This document shows positions 48,217 through 61,314 of a stretch of DNA of 64,000 bases, in pieces. The first letter of the stretch is position 1. Every line of letters starts with the position of its first letter. A program made the position numbers and the translations under genes. The notes under the pieces are model-generated. The model did no database searches, was not told the DNA's origin, and was given only the letters and a program-made list of their open reading frames with translations. The stretch spans positions 58,709,580-58,773,579 of the forward strand of contig CM045729.1 of NCBI GenBank assembly GCA_024760905.1. The letters are read 5' to 3'. The stretch is from Plotosus lineatus (taxonomy: Eukaryota; Chordata; Actinopteri; Siluriformes; Plotosidae).

Positions 48217-48724
48217 ATATGTTAACATTGTGCCAAACTGCCTCAAATATGTTTTTGATAATATAGAAGCAAATTGGATCACTATATCAGAATGAAACAT
48301 TTTCAGTAAAAATGCCCAAATATGGTCATTTTCATCACTCTTGAGGGAGCCTAAGATATCAATTTATCAAGATGAACTTTTAAAATATTTTAGATGACAC
48401 CTCTCCACATCTTTTTATTACTATTCCAAGTAAAGATAATCAAAAATGTAATTTTTCACAATTTTCACTCCACCCTAGTGTAGGGCCTAACATTCACTAC
48501 ACCATCATAAGTGTTTTAAATTGGTGACCAGTTTCAAACGAATGTCAAGTTAATTTTACTGCCATTACTTTAAGCTGAAATTGTTTGCCTATACATTGTA
48601 CTGATAATAAACAGTGATAAATTATTTTTATGCATTATTTAAATTTTTACAAATGTGCTAATATCACACCCAACATGGCAACTATAACAGGCTACTTTAC
48701 ATTGACATGGGTTTGAATAATTGC

Positions 48725-48930
48725 CATGTTCTCCTTGTGCTTGCGTGGGTTTCTCCCATAGTCCAAAGACAGGCACATTGGGTTGACAGACTAAACTAAA
48801 TTGCCTATTAGTGTGAATGTAACGGAATGGTTGTTTGTGTCTGTGTTACCCCTGCAAGCCTTATGACCTGTTCATGGGCTCCAGCTTCCTCTGCAACCCT
48901 AATGGAGAACAGGTATGCAATAGAAAAAGA
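48725..48930 (+). mobile_element. SINE body and L2-like tail fragment
   Basis: GCCATGTTCTCCTTGTGCTT, GTGGGTTTCTCC and TGCAACCCTAATGGAGAACA are the body and tail of the CACAGCAAGAAGG SINE family. The tRNA head is lost. Confidence 0.75.
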
Positions 48931-50011
48931 TTAATGTCACTCGAGACATTTATATGTATTTTCCCTTTTGGATGCTAATATAATCCTTAATGTCACTCAA
49001 GCTTCATACATGCCAGCTGGTGAGTATACTTGTTACAATCTATAAAAGAAATTGGATCTTGATCTATTATATACCTCAACACTATTATGGCTGTTCCAGT
49101 TTTTCATCTGTTTGTCTTCTCTCCTTCAGGTTACACATATATGCCTGACTGGGATCCCAGTTGTTGACAATCAATTCATCTGCCCTCTGGACCTGCTGGA
49201 CCGGTCCTGATGGCTTTCTTTTGCTATTAGCATTCAATACAGGAAAATCGTTCAATACTGAGGATAGCCCTACAAAAATAACCTTAAGAGTACCAAATGA
49301 ATGATGTGGACGGTCCCACACATGTAGCATAAACAGAGCTATAAATGCTCTCACTTGGATAACCTAAGGATTGCACATACTGAAAACAGACCATACCCAA
49401 GGGCCATTCATTTTTCAATAACTTGAAGTGAATAACTTTGGTTAGATTCTATATATTTAAACCTGAAAACTATCGACTTTGAGTACTCATTCAATGCCTC
49501 TGTCATTCAGCATGGTAGCGTGCCTCTATCATGGAGCATCTGACAAGTTCATGGCCTTGATTTTGACCTTTTAATCTCACTGAATGGCAAAGGTAACTTC
49601 TTGGTGGAAAGTTCATTTAATGTTTCCTGTTAGTGTTAGTTTGATGAAAGTTCCTGTACGGATGTCGTCAGTATTTTGTTCACAAGCTAACAGACTGCTG
49701 TACAAACACTGGTTCTTATAGCACCACTGACATTTTGGGTAGAGGTAAGAAAACATACGATTTGAATGTTTATACTGATGATGTATACTGTCTGACTCTA
49801 TAGTATATATATAATTGTAGAAATGTCATGACTCAATCACACTACCACCATTAGTGTCAGCAGAGAATGGGGTCCCTTTTGAATCAAGGCTTCTTCCTCA
49901 TGTCATCTCAAAAAGTTTGTAATTGACACTGTAAAGCTTTAGAGCTGGTTTCTGACTGTAAAAAAATTCTACCTAAATAAAATTTCATTGAATTTACTTA
50001 ATTAACCAGAG
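48931..50011. other. Non-coding stretch with one unexplained minus-strand frame
   Basis: A minus-strand frame at 49354-49085 ends with KRKPSGPVQQVQRADELIVN and NWDPSQAYMCNLKERRQTDE before a stop. The composition looks protein-like, but I recognise no family, and I see no clear splice signals. Nothing else was recognised. Confidence 0.5.
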
Positions 50012-50098
50012 GGCAGAACAGTAGCATGCACAGCATAGTAGCGTGTGGAGTGGTTAGCATGTGCCTCCTAGAGAGAAGGCCCTGGGTTCAGTTTTACA
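50012..50098 (+). mobile_element. tRNA-like SINE head fragment
   Basis: GTGTGGAGTGGTTAGCATGT, GAGAAGGCCCTGGGTTCAG resemble the tRNA head of the CACAGCAAGAAGG SINE family. The body is missing. Confidence 0.6.
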
Positions 50099-50314
50099 CA
50101 AATGAATAATCAACAAGTTGATAAAAAATTAACTACTATTTTATACTAGTAGTTGTAGACATCTAGTCCATCTAGACATTTGTGTTTATCATCTCCAGTC
50201 TATAAAGTTGCTCCATTCTTTTCTTTTATTGTTTATTAATTTATACTATTTATGTATCTATTTATTTATTTACTTATATAATATATATGTATGTGTGTAT
50301 GTTTGTACTTGTAT

Positions 50315-50420
50315 CTATTTTTGCACCCCCTACTGATAGTACCTCAAGAGCCTGTAACAGTGAATTTCTCCATTGTGAGATTAATAAAGCTGTATCTTAT
50401 CTTATCTTATCTTATCTCAT
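50315..50420 (+). repeat. L2/Maui-like LINE 3' end with TTATC repeat
   Basis: GTGAATTTCTCCATTGTGAG, ATTAATAAAGCTGTATC and a run of about five TTATC units form the usual 3' end of fish L2/Maui-type LINEs. No coding part is attached. Confidence 0.75.
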
Positions 50421-50792
50421 GGTTATATATATCATCAACATGAATTACAGTGATAAATGGAAAGAGAAATATACATATTCTCAATGAGTAGGCTGCCACA
50501 TACAGTTCTATAGCTGGGATAAAACAGTTAGATTTCGCAGGATTATTTATTATTCTGATTCATACATGGAAAACCAAATATTGAATACTGCTGATATAGT
50601 CCTCGTCAGATCAAACTACCCAAAAGGAAATAACAGAGAAATGATTTCAGAAATTTTTCAATGATAAAGCCCAACGAGAACATGAGCTCCAGTGGTTAAT
50701 ATGATATACGGAATAATTCAAAGTAATGGTTACTGTGTTGACATGCTTCTGGTATCACTGGCCATTGCATAGATCTGCTCTCTCTCTGGGGG

Positions 50793-50829
<37 letters not shown>

Positions 50830-50847
50830 TGGGGGGTGGGGGGTTGT
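50421..50847. other. Non-coding stretch with a GT run
   Basis: A GT microsatellite at 50797-50827 and a G-rich patch lie before the next SINE piece. Confidence 0.7.
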
Positions 50848-50938
50848 ACAGTCACAACCCATGGAGAGTGGTTCTCGAACCCCCAACCTTATGATCAATG
50901 ATCCAGCACCTTTTACCACCAGGCCAGCACTGCCCAAT
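50848..50938 (-). mobile_element. tRNA-derived SINE head fragment
   Basis: On the minus strand: GGGCAGTGCTGGCCTGGTGG, AGGTGCTGGATCATTGATC, GTTGGGGGTTCGAGAACC (B box), CACTCTCCATGGGTTGTGAC. It is the head of the SINE family seen at 29322-29644. Confidence 0.82.
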
Positions 50939-52558
<1,620 letters not shown>

Positions 52559-52705
52559 CTTTACTTTCCCCGATTAATTGGGACCGAGGCTTCACTTTCT
52601 CCAATTAATTGGGACCGAGATCCCCACGCGACCATCGAAATCTGTGAAGTAGGATCACGCCCCAGCCCCCCCGACTAACGTATATGCACATGTATATGTG
52701 TATAT

Positions 52706-53070
52706 GTCTGTCTTCCTTTCGGCTTTTTCCCTTTTCTCGGGAGTCGCCACACCGAATCATCTGATTTGCACGTTTTATTTGGCAGAGGTTTTTACGTCAG
52801 ATGCCCTTCCTGTCACAACCCTTTTTAGCAAGGGACAGAAACATGCTGACGACTTTGCAGCTACTCTTTACGAAAGTCAGCAATGGTTCTTTTACATGCC
52901 TCACACCATAGACAGTGAGAGACATGGCCGGCCTTTGATAACCCAGTTAGCTGCACTGGGGGGGGGCAGTGACAACCTTGTGGAGAGTGGGACTCGAACC
53001 CCCAACCTTTGGATCAGCGATCCAGCGCCCTATACCACTAGACCACCACTGCCCCCCTTATATGTGCCCC
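52706..53070 (-). mobile_element. tRNA-derived SINE with RTE tail, full length
   Basis: On the minus strand: GGGGGGCAGTGGTGGTCTAG, GGCGCTGGATCGCTGATCC, B box GGGGGTTCGAGTCCC, the shared body, GGTTGTGACAGGAAGGGCAT, CTGACGTAAAAACCTCTGCC and the tail ending CCGAAAGGAAG. Flanking TGTATATGTGTATAT at 52691-52705 and 53071-53085 is a 15-bp target duplication, though it lies in TG/TA-rich sequence. Confidence 0.92.
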
Positions 53071-53085
53071 TGTATATGTGTATAT

Positions 53086-53469
53086 AATATCAATAAATAC
53101 ATATTCAATGCTATAAATACTTATAATAACAATTAAACATTAAAAATAATGCATAAGATGTAAATTAAATATAAATATACACACAGACAGACGTGTGCGC
53201 GCATGCACGCAGATGCAGGTGCACGCACTCAGCTGCACACCTCACAACAATGTATCTAGTTTTGTTGGGAAATTTCGGGTTATTTTTGTTTTGTGTGGTC
53301 TAGGGGTTTGTTTGGTTTTTTATTTTTTTGCATAATTGGCATTGTTTTTGTGGCATTTTCCTTAACATTTCCCCCTATTTCTCTTTCATTTCCTTATTTT
53401 TTAATTCGATGAATATTTTATAAAATCCACGATGCACTGAAGCTGCATGCATTGAAGTGCGAAGTATCC
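53086..53469. other. Non-coding stretch, nothing recognised
   Basis: CA/CG-rich alternating sequence lies at 53180-53240. Otherwise the stretch is T-rich. Confidence 0.65.
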
Positions 53470-53477
53470 ATGTATAT

Positions 53478-54302
53478 CAGGGGTCCCCAAACTTTTTCCT
53501 GAGGGGGCAACATAACTTTTCCCTGCTCTGATGGGGGGCTGAAGTCAGTTTGTAACAGAAAAAGTATGACGATCGCAGGGCTGCCTAAATGTAAACATTT
53601 ATTGGTTTCCAGTAAGCCACAGATAACCAAATATTAGTCACCCTTTCTGGGACCTTCACAGAAAAAAGTCAGGAAATATTAAAAACAAAAAACAGAAAAC
53701 AAACAAACAAAAAAAACCCTGCTGCTTGCTATCAGATAAGCAACCCAAAAGCTGCCCGAAGACATGACTGGGTCAGCAGAGCCTGGTGTACAAATGTATT
53801 CTCCTGAGCTAACTGTCCACTTTTTAGCTTTGAGAGTTTGTCTACTTGCATTTGGCCTTGCATGCGATCTTACTCGTCTTTGTGACGGGATTCAGAGTGT
53901 TGACGCCGATTGTATTCTTTGAATACCGCCATTGCCTCTTGACAGATGATACAAACAAGGTTTTCTTTGCATTGAACAAAAAAATAACCATTTGTTCACT
54001 GCAGGTTAAATACCCTGCATGCTGAATCAAATTTGCTCTTCCATAACCTTCTCACCATTATTCCATTCTATTTGACAGGGGAGAGTCTAGAATTTCTGTT
54101 TCGGGGGTCGGGATGGTCAGATAGGGGCACATTTGGCAGAAGATTGGAATGGAATGTCATGTTCTAGGTGTGTATTAGTCTTGTTTGCATGGCCAGACTA
54201 AAAAAAAGTAATCATAATGCGTCTCTGGTATTGTTCAGGGGGCCGGGCCAAATATGGAATTGGGCCGAATCCGGCCCGTGGGCCGTAGTTTGGGGAACAC
54301 TG
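53478..54302 (-). mobile_element. hAT-type element with BED-finger transposase remnant
   Basis: Ends CAGGGGTCCCCAAACTTTTT and, in reverse, CAGTGTTCCCCAAACTACGG are typical hAT/Charlie termini. Flanking 8-mers ATGTATAT and CTGTATAT agree at 7 of 8. On the minus strand from about 53985 the translation reads FFVQCKENLVCIICQEAMAV, FKEYNRRQHSESRHKDE, a stop, then DRMQGQMQVDKLSKLKSGQL. The CxxC and Hx4-5H pattern is the BED zinc finger at the start of hAT transposases. The rest of the transposase is deleted. Confidence 0.85.
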
Positions 54303-54310
54303 CTGTATAT

Positions 54311-55112
54311 GATTTGGTTTGTATACTCTATATGTGAACATGTATCTGTTAAATTCTCTTTAAAATTTTTATCCAATTCTCTATAAAAACAAAACCAGGG
54401 TGGACAATAAGGGAAATTAGTGAATCATATTTGCTTATTTCAAACATTTTTAAACAGAGAATGAGAGTTACTTTTTAACTCAAACATTACATTTTGGAAA
54501 ACAGTTTCTTTTATCAGATCTGAAGTGGTGGATAGTGTTATGTACTATTTTTAAGTACCTTATAAAAAAGGTGAATTGATGAAATTTTAATTATTTAAGC
54601 TGTAGTTTCATGGCCTTTTATAGCTGGTGCTCTCATTAAAAACTCAAAGTCACTGTAATGTAAAAATGTCTAAAAACAATCGGCATTACATGGTCAAAGT
54701 CTTCTGAAATGTCTTTCAATATAATATCGCAAACAAAATTTCTATTCATCAAAATGGTTAAAAGCAATGATTTAAACCTGGATTCACTAGGCTTTGAGAT
54801 GAATTACTGTTTACAGCCTGGTTGGACTAATTTAGTTTATTTCTTTCAAGAAAAAGAAGAGCCTATTTATGAGTAGTGTGATCAGTTGTAATGGATAACA
54901 ATAAAACAACAGACCCATTTTATTTGGAATCCATTCCAGCTGGAGTAGTCAACAAAAAGCCATTCGATTCTTGAACAGAATTAAGTGTTATTCAGACTTG
55001 AATGCTTTTGTAAGTATCATTAAAGTAATGCAATTTTCGGGCAGGTTGTGATGCTACCTCAAAATCTGTGATACAAAATGAAATCTTCATTTTTCTGAGC
55101 TGTACAATGAAC
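54311..55112. other. Non-coding stretch, nothing recognised
   Basis: AT-rich sequence without recognised features. Confidence 0.65.
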
Positions 55113-55129
55113 CAATTTAAGCTTTTAAT

Positions 55130-55612
55130 CTTCTTCTTTTTCTTCTTCTTCTTTTCCTTTCGGCTTTTCCCCTTTTTTCAGGGGTCGCCATAGCGAATCA
55201 TCTGATTCACACGTTTGATTTGGCATAGGTTTTTACGTCGGATGCCCTTCCTGACACAACCCTTTAGCAAGGGACAGAAACACGCTGACGGCTTTGCAGC
55301 TACTCTTTACGAAAGTCAGCAATGATTCTTTTACATGCCTCACACCATAGACAGTGAGAGACATGGCCGGCCTTTGATAACCCAGTTAGCTACACTGGGG
55401 GCGCAGTGATAACCTTGTGGAGAGTGGGACTCGAACCTCAAACCCTAGGATCACCTAGCACAGTAGGTTAATTGGCTAAATAATCTGTGGAGAGGGCTTC
55501 ACTAAGCTGGATAACTTGTGCCCAATCTCTTTGTTCAATTAATAAAATATGTTTCAATCAATCCCTAGGATTGGTGATCCAGCGCCCTATACAACTAGGC
55601 CACCACTGCTCT
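55130..55612 (-). mobile_element. tRNA-derived SINE with RTE tail, full length, 17-bp target duplication
   Basis: Flanks CAATTTAAGCTTTTAAT at 55113-55129 and 55613-55629 are identical. On the minus strand the head (GAGCAGTGGTGGCCTAGTTG, CGCTGGATCACC) is followed by a 111-bp foreign insert, then the rest of the head with B box GAGGTTCGAGTCCC. The body, GGTTGTGTCAGGAAGGGCAT, CCGACGTAAAAACC and the RTE tail with GAAGAAG units follow. Confidence 0.94.
55452..55562. mobile_element. 111-bp insert nested in the SINE, 9-bp target duplication
   Basis: CCCTAGGAT occurs at 55443-55451 and 55563-55571, on both sides of a segment absent from other SINE copies. The insert contains GTAGGTTAATTGGCTAAATA and ends TTAATAAAATATGTTTCAAT. 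The family is unknown. An AATAAA motif near its end suggests a very short retroposed RNA, but this is a guess. Confidence 0.75.
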
Positions 55613-55629
55613 CAATTTAAGCTTTTAAT

Positions 55630-57740
55630 ATGCTATTGAAAATAAATATCTAGCTTAAAAATATTTGTGAGTTCTTTTGCAATTAAGGTTAAAATCTATG
55701 TTTAAGAGATTTACAGACCAGAATGTTTCACATACTCAGTACAAACTGTTATAAGACTTAATTAGCCATTATCATAAAAAAGTTTTCTTATCTGAAATAT
55801 ATTTAAAAAATATTCTTGTGTTCAGCAACTTTGTTAATGGCACTAAGAAAATCTGGTTGGCTTGCATATGCATGATCAATTTATTCAATATTGGATTTTG
55901 ATTTCAAAAAGCTTGATGGTGACGCTAACATTACTGGTGTCACTGTTGTATTACAATGTGTTAATTACCATAAAATGTTTCAGAGATTGTATTTAATGTG
56001 CTCATTTAACACATAGAAATTCATCTCATACTAGCAAAATCGTAAAAATCCAAGTGCAGAACCCAAAAGCAGTTTTTATCATTAAAATAAATAAGCTACA
56101 GTTCGTTATGTTTTAGGATTACTTATTGAACCATCAAATGTAGTTACATTTCTAATTATTTTCACTGCTTCACAGATAAACATATGCACAATTAGTTAGT
56201 CTTTTATTTTGGTAAGAAACTATGGTTAGCGTATTCTCTTGGGTTCACACCATTAAAAGGCAATGTTCAGAGATGTGATAAAATTAAACTATCTCATCCA
56301 TATAAAACAGGTTGTTACAATTGCTTTTATATTTTTCTTCAGCCAGAAACACTGTTTTCCTAAATCTTAGGCGGCTATGTGTAGAAAATTATAAGTAATT
56401 TGCACACCATAATTGAGGTTTACTGTTGTGGCACACTGTGATAATGTGGTAAGCTGTGATTCAAAATGGACAGTCCTGGTTCATATTAAACTCATAAGGA
56501 ACAGTGCATTAATGTGTACATTAATGTGTAATCCTGTTGAACACTGTTTAATGTGTACATTTTTAAAAGTATGTGGCAAATTTGAATCTGCTGGATTAAA
56601 TATAATCACGTGTGAGAAAAAAAAACATTTTACTCAGTGCTAAATGTGTACAATCTGAAGCATCGCATCTGAACCGGAGGTGTTAGTCATCTGTAAGAAA
56701 GCCCTTCAGTATTAAGACATGTTCATATGAAATATTAACCATCAGCTCAGAGCTGCTACAAGTCACTGTTGTCATGTGAATTGTTGTAAATCAGCTGGTT
56801 TTGCTAAGAATCAGTAATCTTCCCAATAGGCTAAATTCATTTGTGGAACAACTAAGTAAGTCCTTGGCTCAGTCTTGAGTCTTTTCACAGTGGCTGGGCG
56901 AAGATGGAATTACATCAACAGAGACACAAACAGAAAGCGAGTGACAGTGCAGCTCCAATGAGTGCCAATGCTTGGGTAGAGTGAAGTGTGGGAATTCCAT
57001 GTCCAGTTGGAGGGGGATCACAACACTCATCTGCAATGGGGTGGAGGAATCAAAATGGAAAAAAGGGAAGGAGGTAGCGGATGCCATTATGAGATGCGGG
57101 ATTAACAGGGTTAACCGAAAGCAGCATTATTCAGATAGATAAATACATAAGAGGAAGAGAAGACATATGACGTAAATTAGAAAAATTGGCACAAAATAAA
57201 ACGAACACAAGGTAGATGGGCAGAAAAAAACAGGATTTATTTAAAGGGGGTTTGACACAAGTCCAAATGGAAACATTGCAATCAGTAAGTGTTGTTATTT
57301 ATTGTTAAGGAAGGAGTATATAGAAGTGAAGAGAAGGGATTTTAGTGCCAGTTCATAGCAAAACAAAGAGCCCAGCGATTTGTGTTGTGGTCCCGAGTGC
57401 AATGCATTATGCATTAGAAGGGAATAGGAGAGAAATATTGTTTAGAGGGAACCAGAAAGGAGGCAACACAATAGAATTACAAATAAGTGCACATGGAAGC
57501 AGGGGTGGAGGTAGAAAAAAGGAAAGAAGAAGAGAAGGGAGGGGAAAAAATATGCCTGATTAGCAGCAAAATCAACCCAACAAAAGAACAAATGCACACA
57601 AATATCTGGACATAGTTACTGTAACATATCATAAGTCATTAGTTTGACTGGCATTGTATTTAGCAGGAGGCTATTCTAAAATGCTGCCCTATTGGAATGC
57701 CATCAAGACTGTTTAAGTAACTGAGATTCTTACTTGTTTC
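55630..57740. other. Non-coding stretch, nothing recognised
   Basis: AT-rich sequence. A minus-strand frame at 56869-57087 and purine-rich sequence at 57495-57555 show no family resemblance. Confidence 0.6.
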
Positions 57741-58664
<924 letters not shown>

Positions 58665-58666
58665 TA

Positions 58667-59445
58667 CTGTATTTTATGAACTATAAGTCATACTTTTTTC
58701 ATACTTTGACTGAAGGTGTGACTAATACTCCAGAGCGACTTATATGTGAAATTATTACATATAATTCTGTTAATCATCATAACAAACAATTTCACATGTT
58801 GTTATTTTTACACTCACAGCCACAAGAGGGCACTCTAGGCTTGGGTACCAGTACCTGCTCATTGACCACTGAAGAAATGTCCCCAAAAAGAAAATCCTAT
58901 TCTGCGGATTATAAGCTGCAGTAGTGAAATATGCAGCAAAAAATGGCAATTGAGCAGCAGAAAGAAGGTTTGCAGTGATCGAGAAACTTGTGAGGGACTG
59001 GAGAAAAGCAGAGATTACTATTACTGCAATGAAGAAAACAAAAATGCTAATCGCGGGCTAAAAGCGAGATGGCCACAGCTAGAGAAACGAGCTCACACAT
59101 GGGTACTTGAGCAACATGCTCAGGGAGAGGCTTGTCAACAGTGCAGTTGTGTCTCCACGTCCAGGTAGTTGTCAAGGAGATGAATATAAATGACTTTCTG
59201 TGAGGACTTTCTTGGTGTGACCGCTTCATGTAATGCAACCGCTTCTCTATATCAGAGCGAAGACCACAACGTCACATAAATTGCAAGCAGATTTTCAAGT
59301 TAAGGTAGACAGTTTCCATGAATTTGCGACTTATAGTCCACTGCGACGTATATATATATATATATATATTTGTTCTTCTATACTATGCATTTTTTTGGCC
59401 AATGCGACTTGTACTCCAGAGCAATGTATAGTAAGGAAAATACAG
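58667..59445 (+). mobile_element. Pogo-like transposon remnant with transposase helix-turn-helix
   Basis: Ends CTGTATTTTATGAACTATAA and, in reverse, CTGTATTTTCCTTACTATAC are flanked by TA at 58665-58666 and 59446-59447. The interior start codon at 58877 begins MSPKRKSYSADYKLQ. After one inserted base the frame goes on AVVKYAAKNGN, stop, AAERRFAVIEKLVRDWRKAE, and then, after another shift, GLKARWPQLEKRAHTWVLEQ. This order matches the psq/CENPB-type DNA-binding region of pogo-family (jerky/Tigger) transposases (KRKSY..FKL..V.YA...GN..AARxF...E..VR.WRK). The DDE domain is missing. Confidence 0.88.
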
Positions 59446-59447
59446 TA

Positions 59448-61086
59448 TATGTGAGGCGCTCCACAGACAGTAGGCGCTTGTCGCACAGACCACTTTTGAT
59501 ATAAAGGCCAGAAAAGTAAAAATGGTCAATTTTTATCAAAATTCAGATTTTTGCATACATTATTAAAGAAGTATTCAACTATCACTTGCTCACGTGAAAT
59601 CGATTTAAACTCAGTAAAAATATCTTTTTTCCCCCCATTGTTCTGGCGAGCACCCTCATAAAACTGGATAAAAACAGGAGCAAACTTACTGGTTTTAGTT
59701 GCAATTATTCACCGAGTTCGGTACAAGACACAAAATCCATACACCAGAAGAACAGTCGTTAAGTAGTCTTTCCATTTTGGATACTGTTTTAATAATAAAA
59801 TGCCATTTCAGCGAATAAAATAAAGGTTATGAAGACGATATGCTCGTAAACAATGCAGGGTAGTTGCTAAGGAAGATCTGAAATGAACACACTGATTGGT
59901 CAGCTCGGGCTTGCACGTGCGCAGTGCCCGTCACACGTTAACTTACGGTTAATTCCTGCTTCTGGTTTACTGCATGCAGAATTTATCTCTGACTTTCTCT
60001 TCAATAACAGTCATTAAGTTTATTTATAAGATTGTGAATATGCATAATTTCTGGAAAAGGAGAGTGAAATGTCATCTGTGATGTCTAGCAGCATTAGTAT
60101 AGATGTTAAATTCGTCACGACATTTGGGCTTTGAAGCTGCCGGAATGCTTGGTGTTCTTGAAGATTATTTCGCCGGTGAGTATTGTTCTCTGCATGCAAT
60201 ATTTGATTATGAATTTTTTTTTTGATTATTTGATTTGTGTGTAATCTTGTCTGGACTGGACAAGCTGGATTGTGGGTTGTTTAGTTTTGGTCGAAAATTG
60301 GTGAAGATCTGAAAAATACTTAAATGTTTCATTCCTTGTACAGATGAACAAACTGCTGATGATGATGCCAGCTGTGTTGATTAAGATTTTGATTTTGATG
60401 TTGATGAAGAAGAGGCATCTGTTATTAAAAGTGTGCATGAGTGGTGTCTGTGAAGATGATGGGATCTTTTCTGCTGAGCAGGATATAGATTAAGATGATA
60501 ATGCTGAGGGCAGAGTTGATGAAGCTTACTTGTATAAAGATATCAGAGAGTTTTGTTATATAGTTCTCTTATATCTAGTTTTCTTAATTTCAGTGTGATT
60601 TTTTGAGCCTGACAGTGTTTTTTTTTCCCAATCAGTATCATTTGAAGACATCTGAACTTTTATATAATGGTCAAAAAGATATAGACTGATCTTATTGGAA
60701 TAAAAAGAAATAAAAAAGTCATTTTTTTGTTTATTTTTGCAGGGTTACCACGGTGACTTATGGGTTTAAAAAGGGCGTGTCACATTAAAATGAGGATGAT
60801 TTCTCTTATCATCTCTCCCTAAAACATTTCCTAGACATGTTTTCTAAAAGTTTATATGGCTGAGGTGCATAAAAATGTTTGGTTGCTAAGGACTAATTAT
60901 CTTGGAAGAAGGGCAATATTTGTGCTCATTTTTCTCTAAAACGTCTTTTAAAATTTTGAGTTGACATAAGAAATGAAATAAATGGCATAGCTCAGTCAGT
61001 TTTCAAGACATTGCCAAACATTTTGCTGCATTTTGCAGCTGTGAGCCTCCTGTATCTGACTGTGTGAAAAGCTCATTTTTTATTTT
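59448..61086. other. Non-coding stretch with an acidic frame remnant
   Basis: At 60069-60180 and 60345-60540 stop-interrupted plus-strand sequence (MSSVMSSSISIDVKF, later DFDFDVDEEEASVIKSVHEW) resembles the acidic start of a transposase such as piggyBac. The identity is not established. No terminal repeats were found. Confidence 0.45.
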
Positions 61087-61314
61087 TGGGCCATCTTGGT
61101 GAGATCCATCACTGTTTAAGACTTAAGGCAAGGTGATCTCACCAAGATGGCTCCACTTCAGAATTGAAACAGTAATGTCCAATCTAGGTTTTTTTTTTTT
61201 TTTCTTTTGATGATCAGTGATTGGTGGAAACAGGTGGAAGGTGTGGCTATTGTTTGGTTGAAGTGAAAACCTGCACCTACACCGGGCCTTTGCGGATAAG
61301 ATTGCCCACCCCTG
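61087..61314 (-). mobile_element. hAT-type non-autonomous element, copy 2, with internal hairpin
   Basis: The right end reads CAGGGGTGGGCAATCTTATC on the minus strand. The hairpin arms GCCATCTTGGTGAGAT (61090-61105) and ATCTCACCAAGATGGC (61136-61151) are kept as in copy 1 at 2866-3102. The left end is lost. The right end joins a LINE fragment directly. Confidence 0.78.

Larger units (their letters stand above)
46300..48477 (+). mobile_element. Unclassified DNA-transposon-like unit, copy 2, with nested LINE
   Basis: The ends are TAGGGTGGAGTGAAA at 46300-46314 and its perfect inverse at 48463-48477. Flanking 8-mers GTGTATGG (46292-46299) and GTGTAGGG (48478-48485) agree at 7 of 8. TTTTTCACAAT follows the left end (46321-46331), and the same motif also occurs just inside the right end. 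Without the nested LINE (47240-48216) and one copy of its target duplication the unit is about 1.2 kb, close to the size of the unit at 41647-42849. The ends of both units share the pattern YAGRGTGG. It carries the pseudogene at 46779-47212. Confidence 0.78.

Noticed and set aside
56869..57087. Further NCAM2 exon upstream of the transmembrane exon
   Set aside because: The minus-strand frame does not resemble a fibronectin type III domain or any other NCAM2 part.
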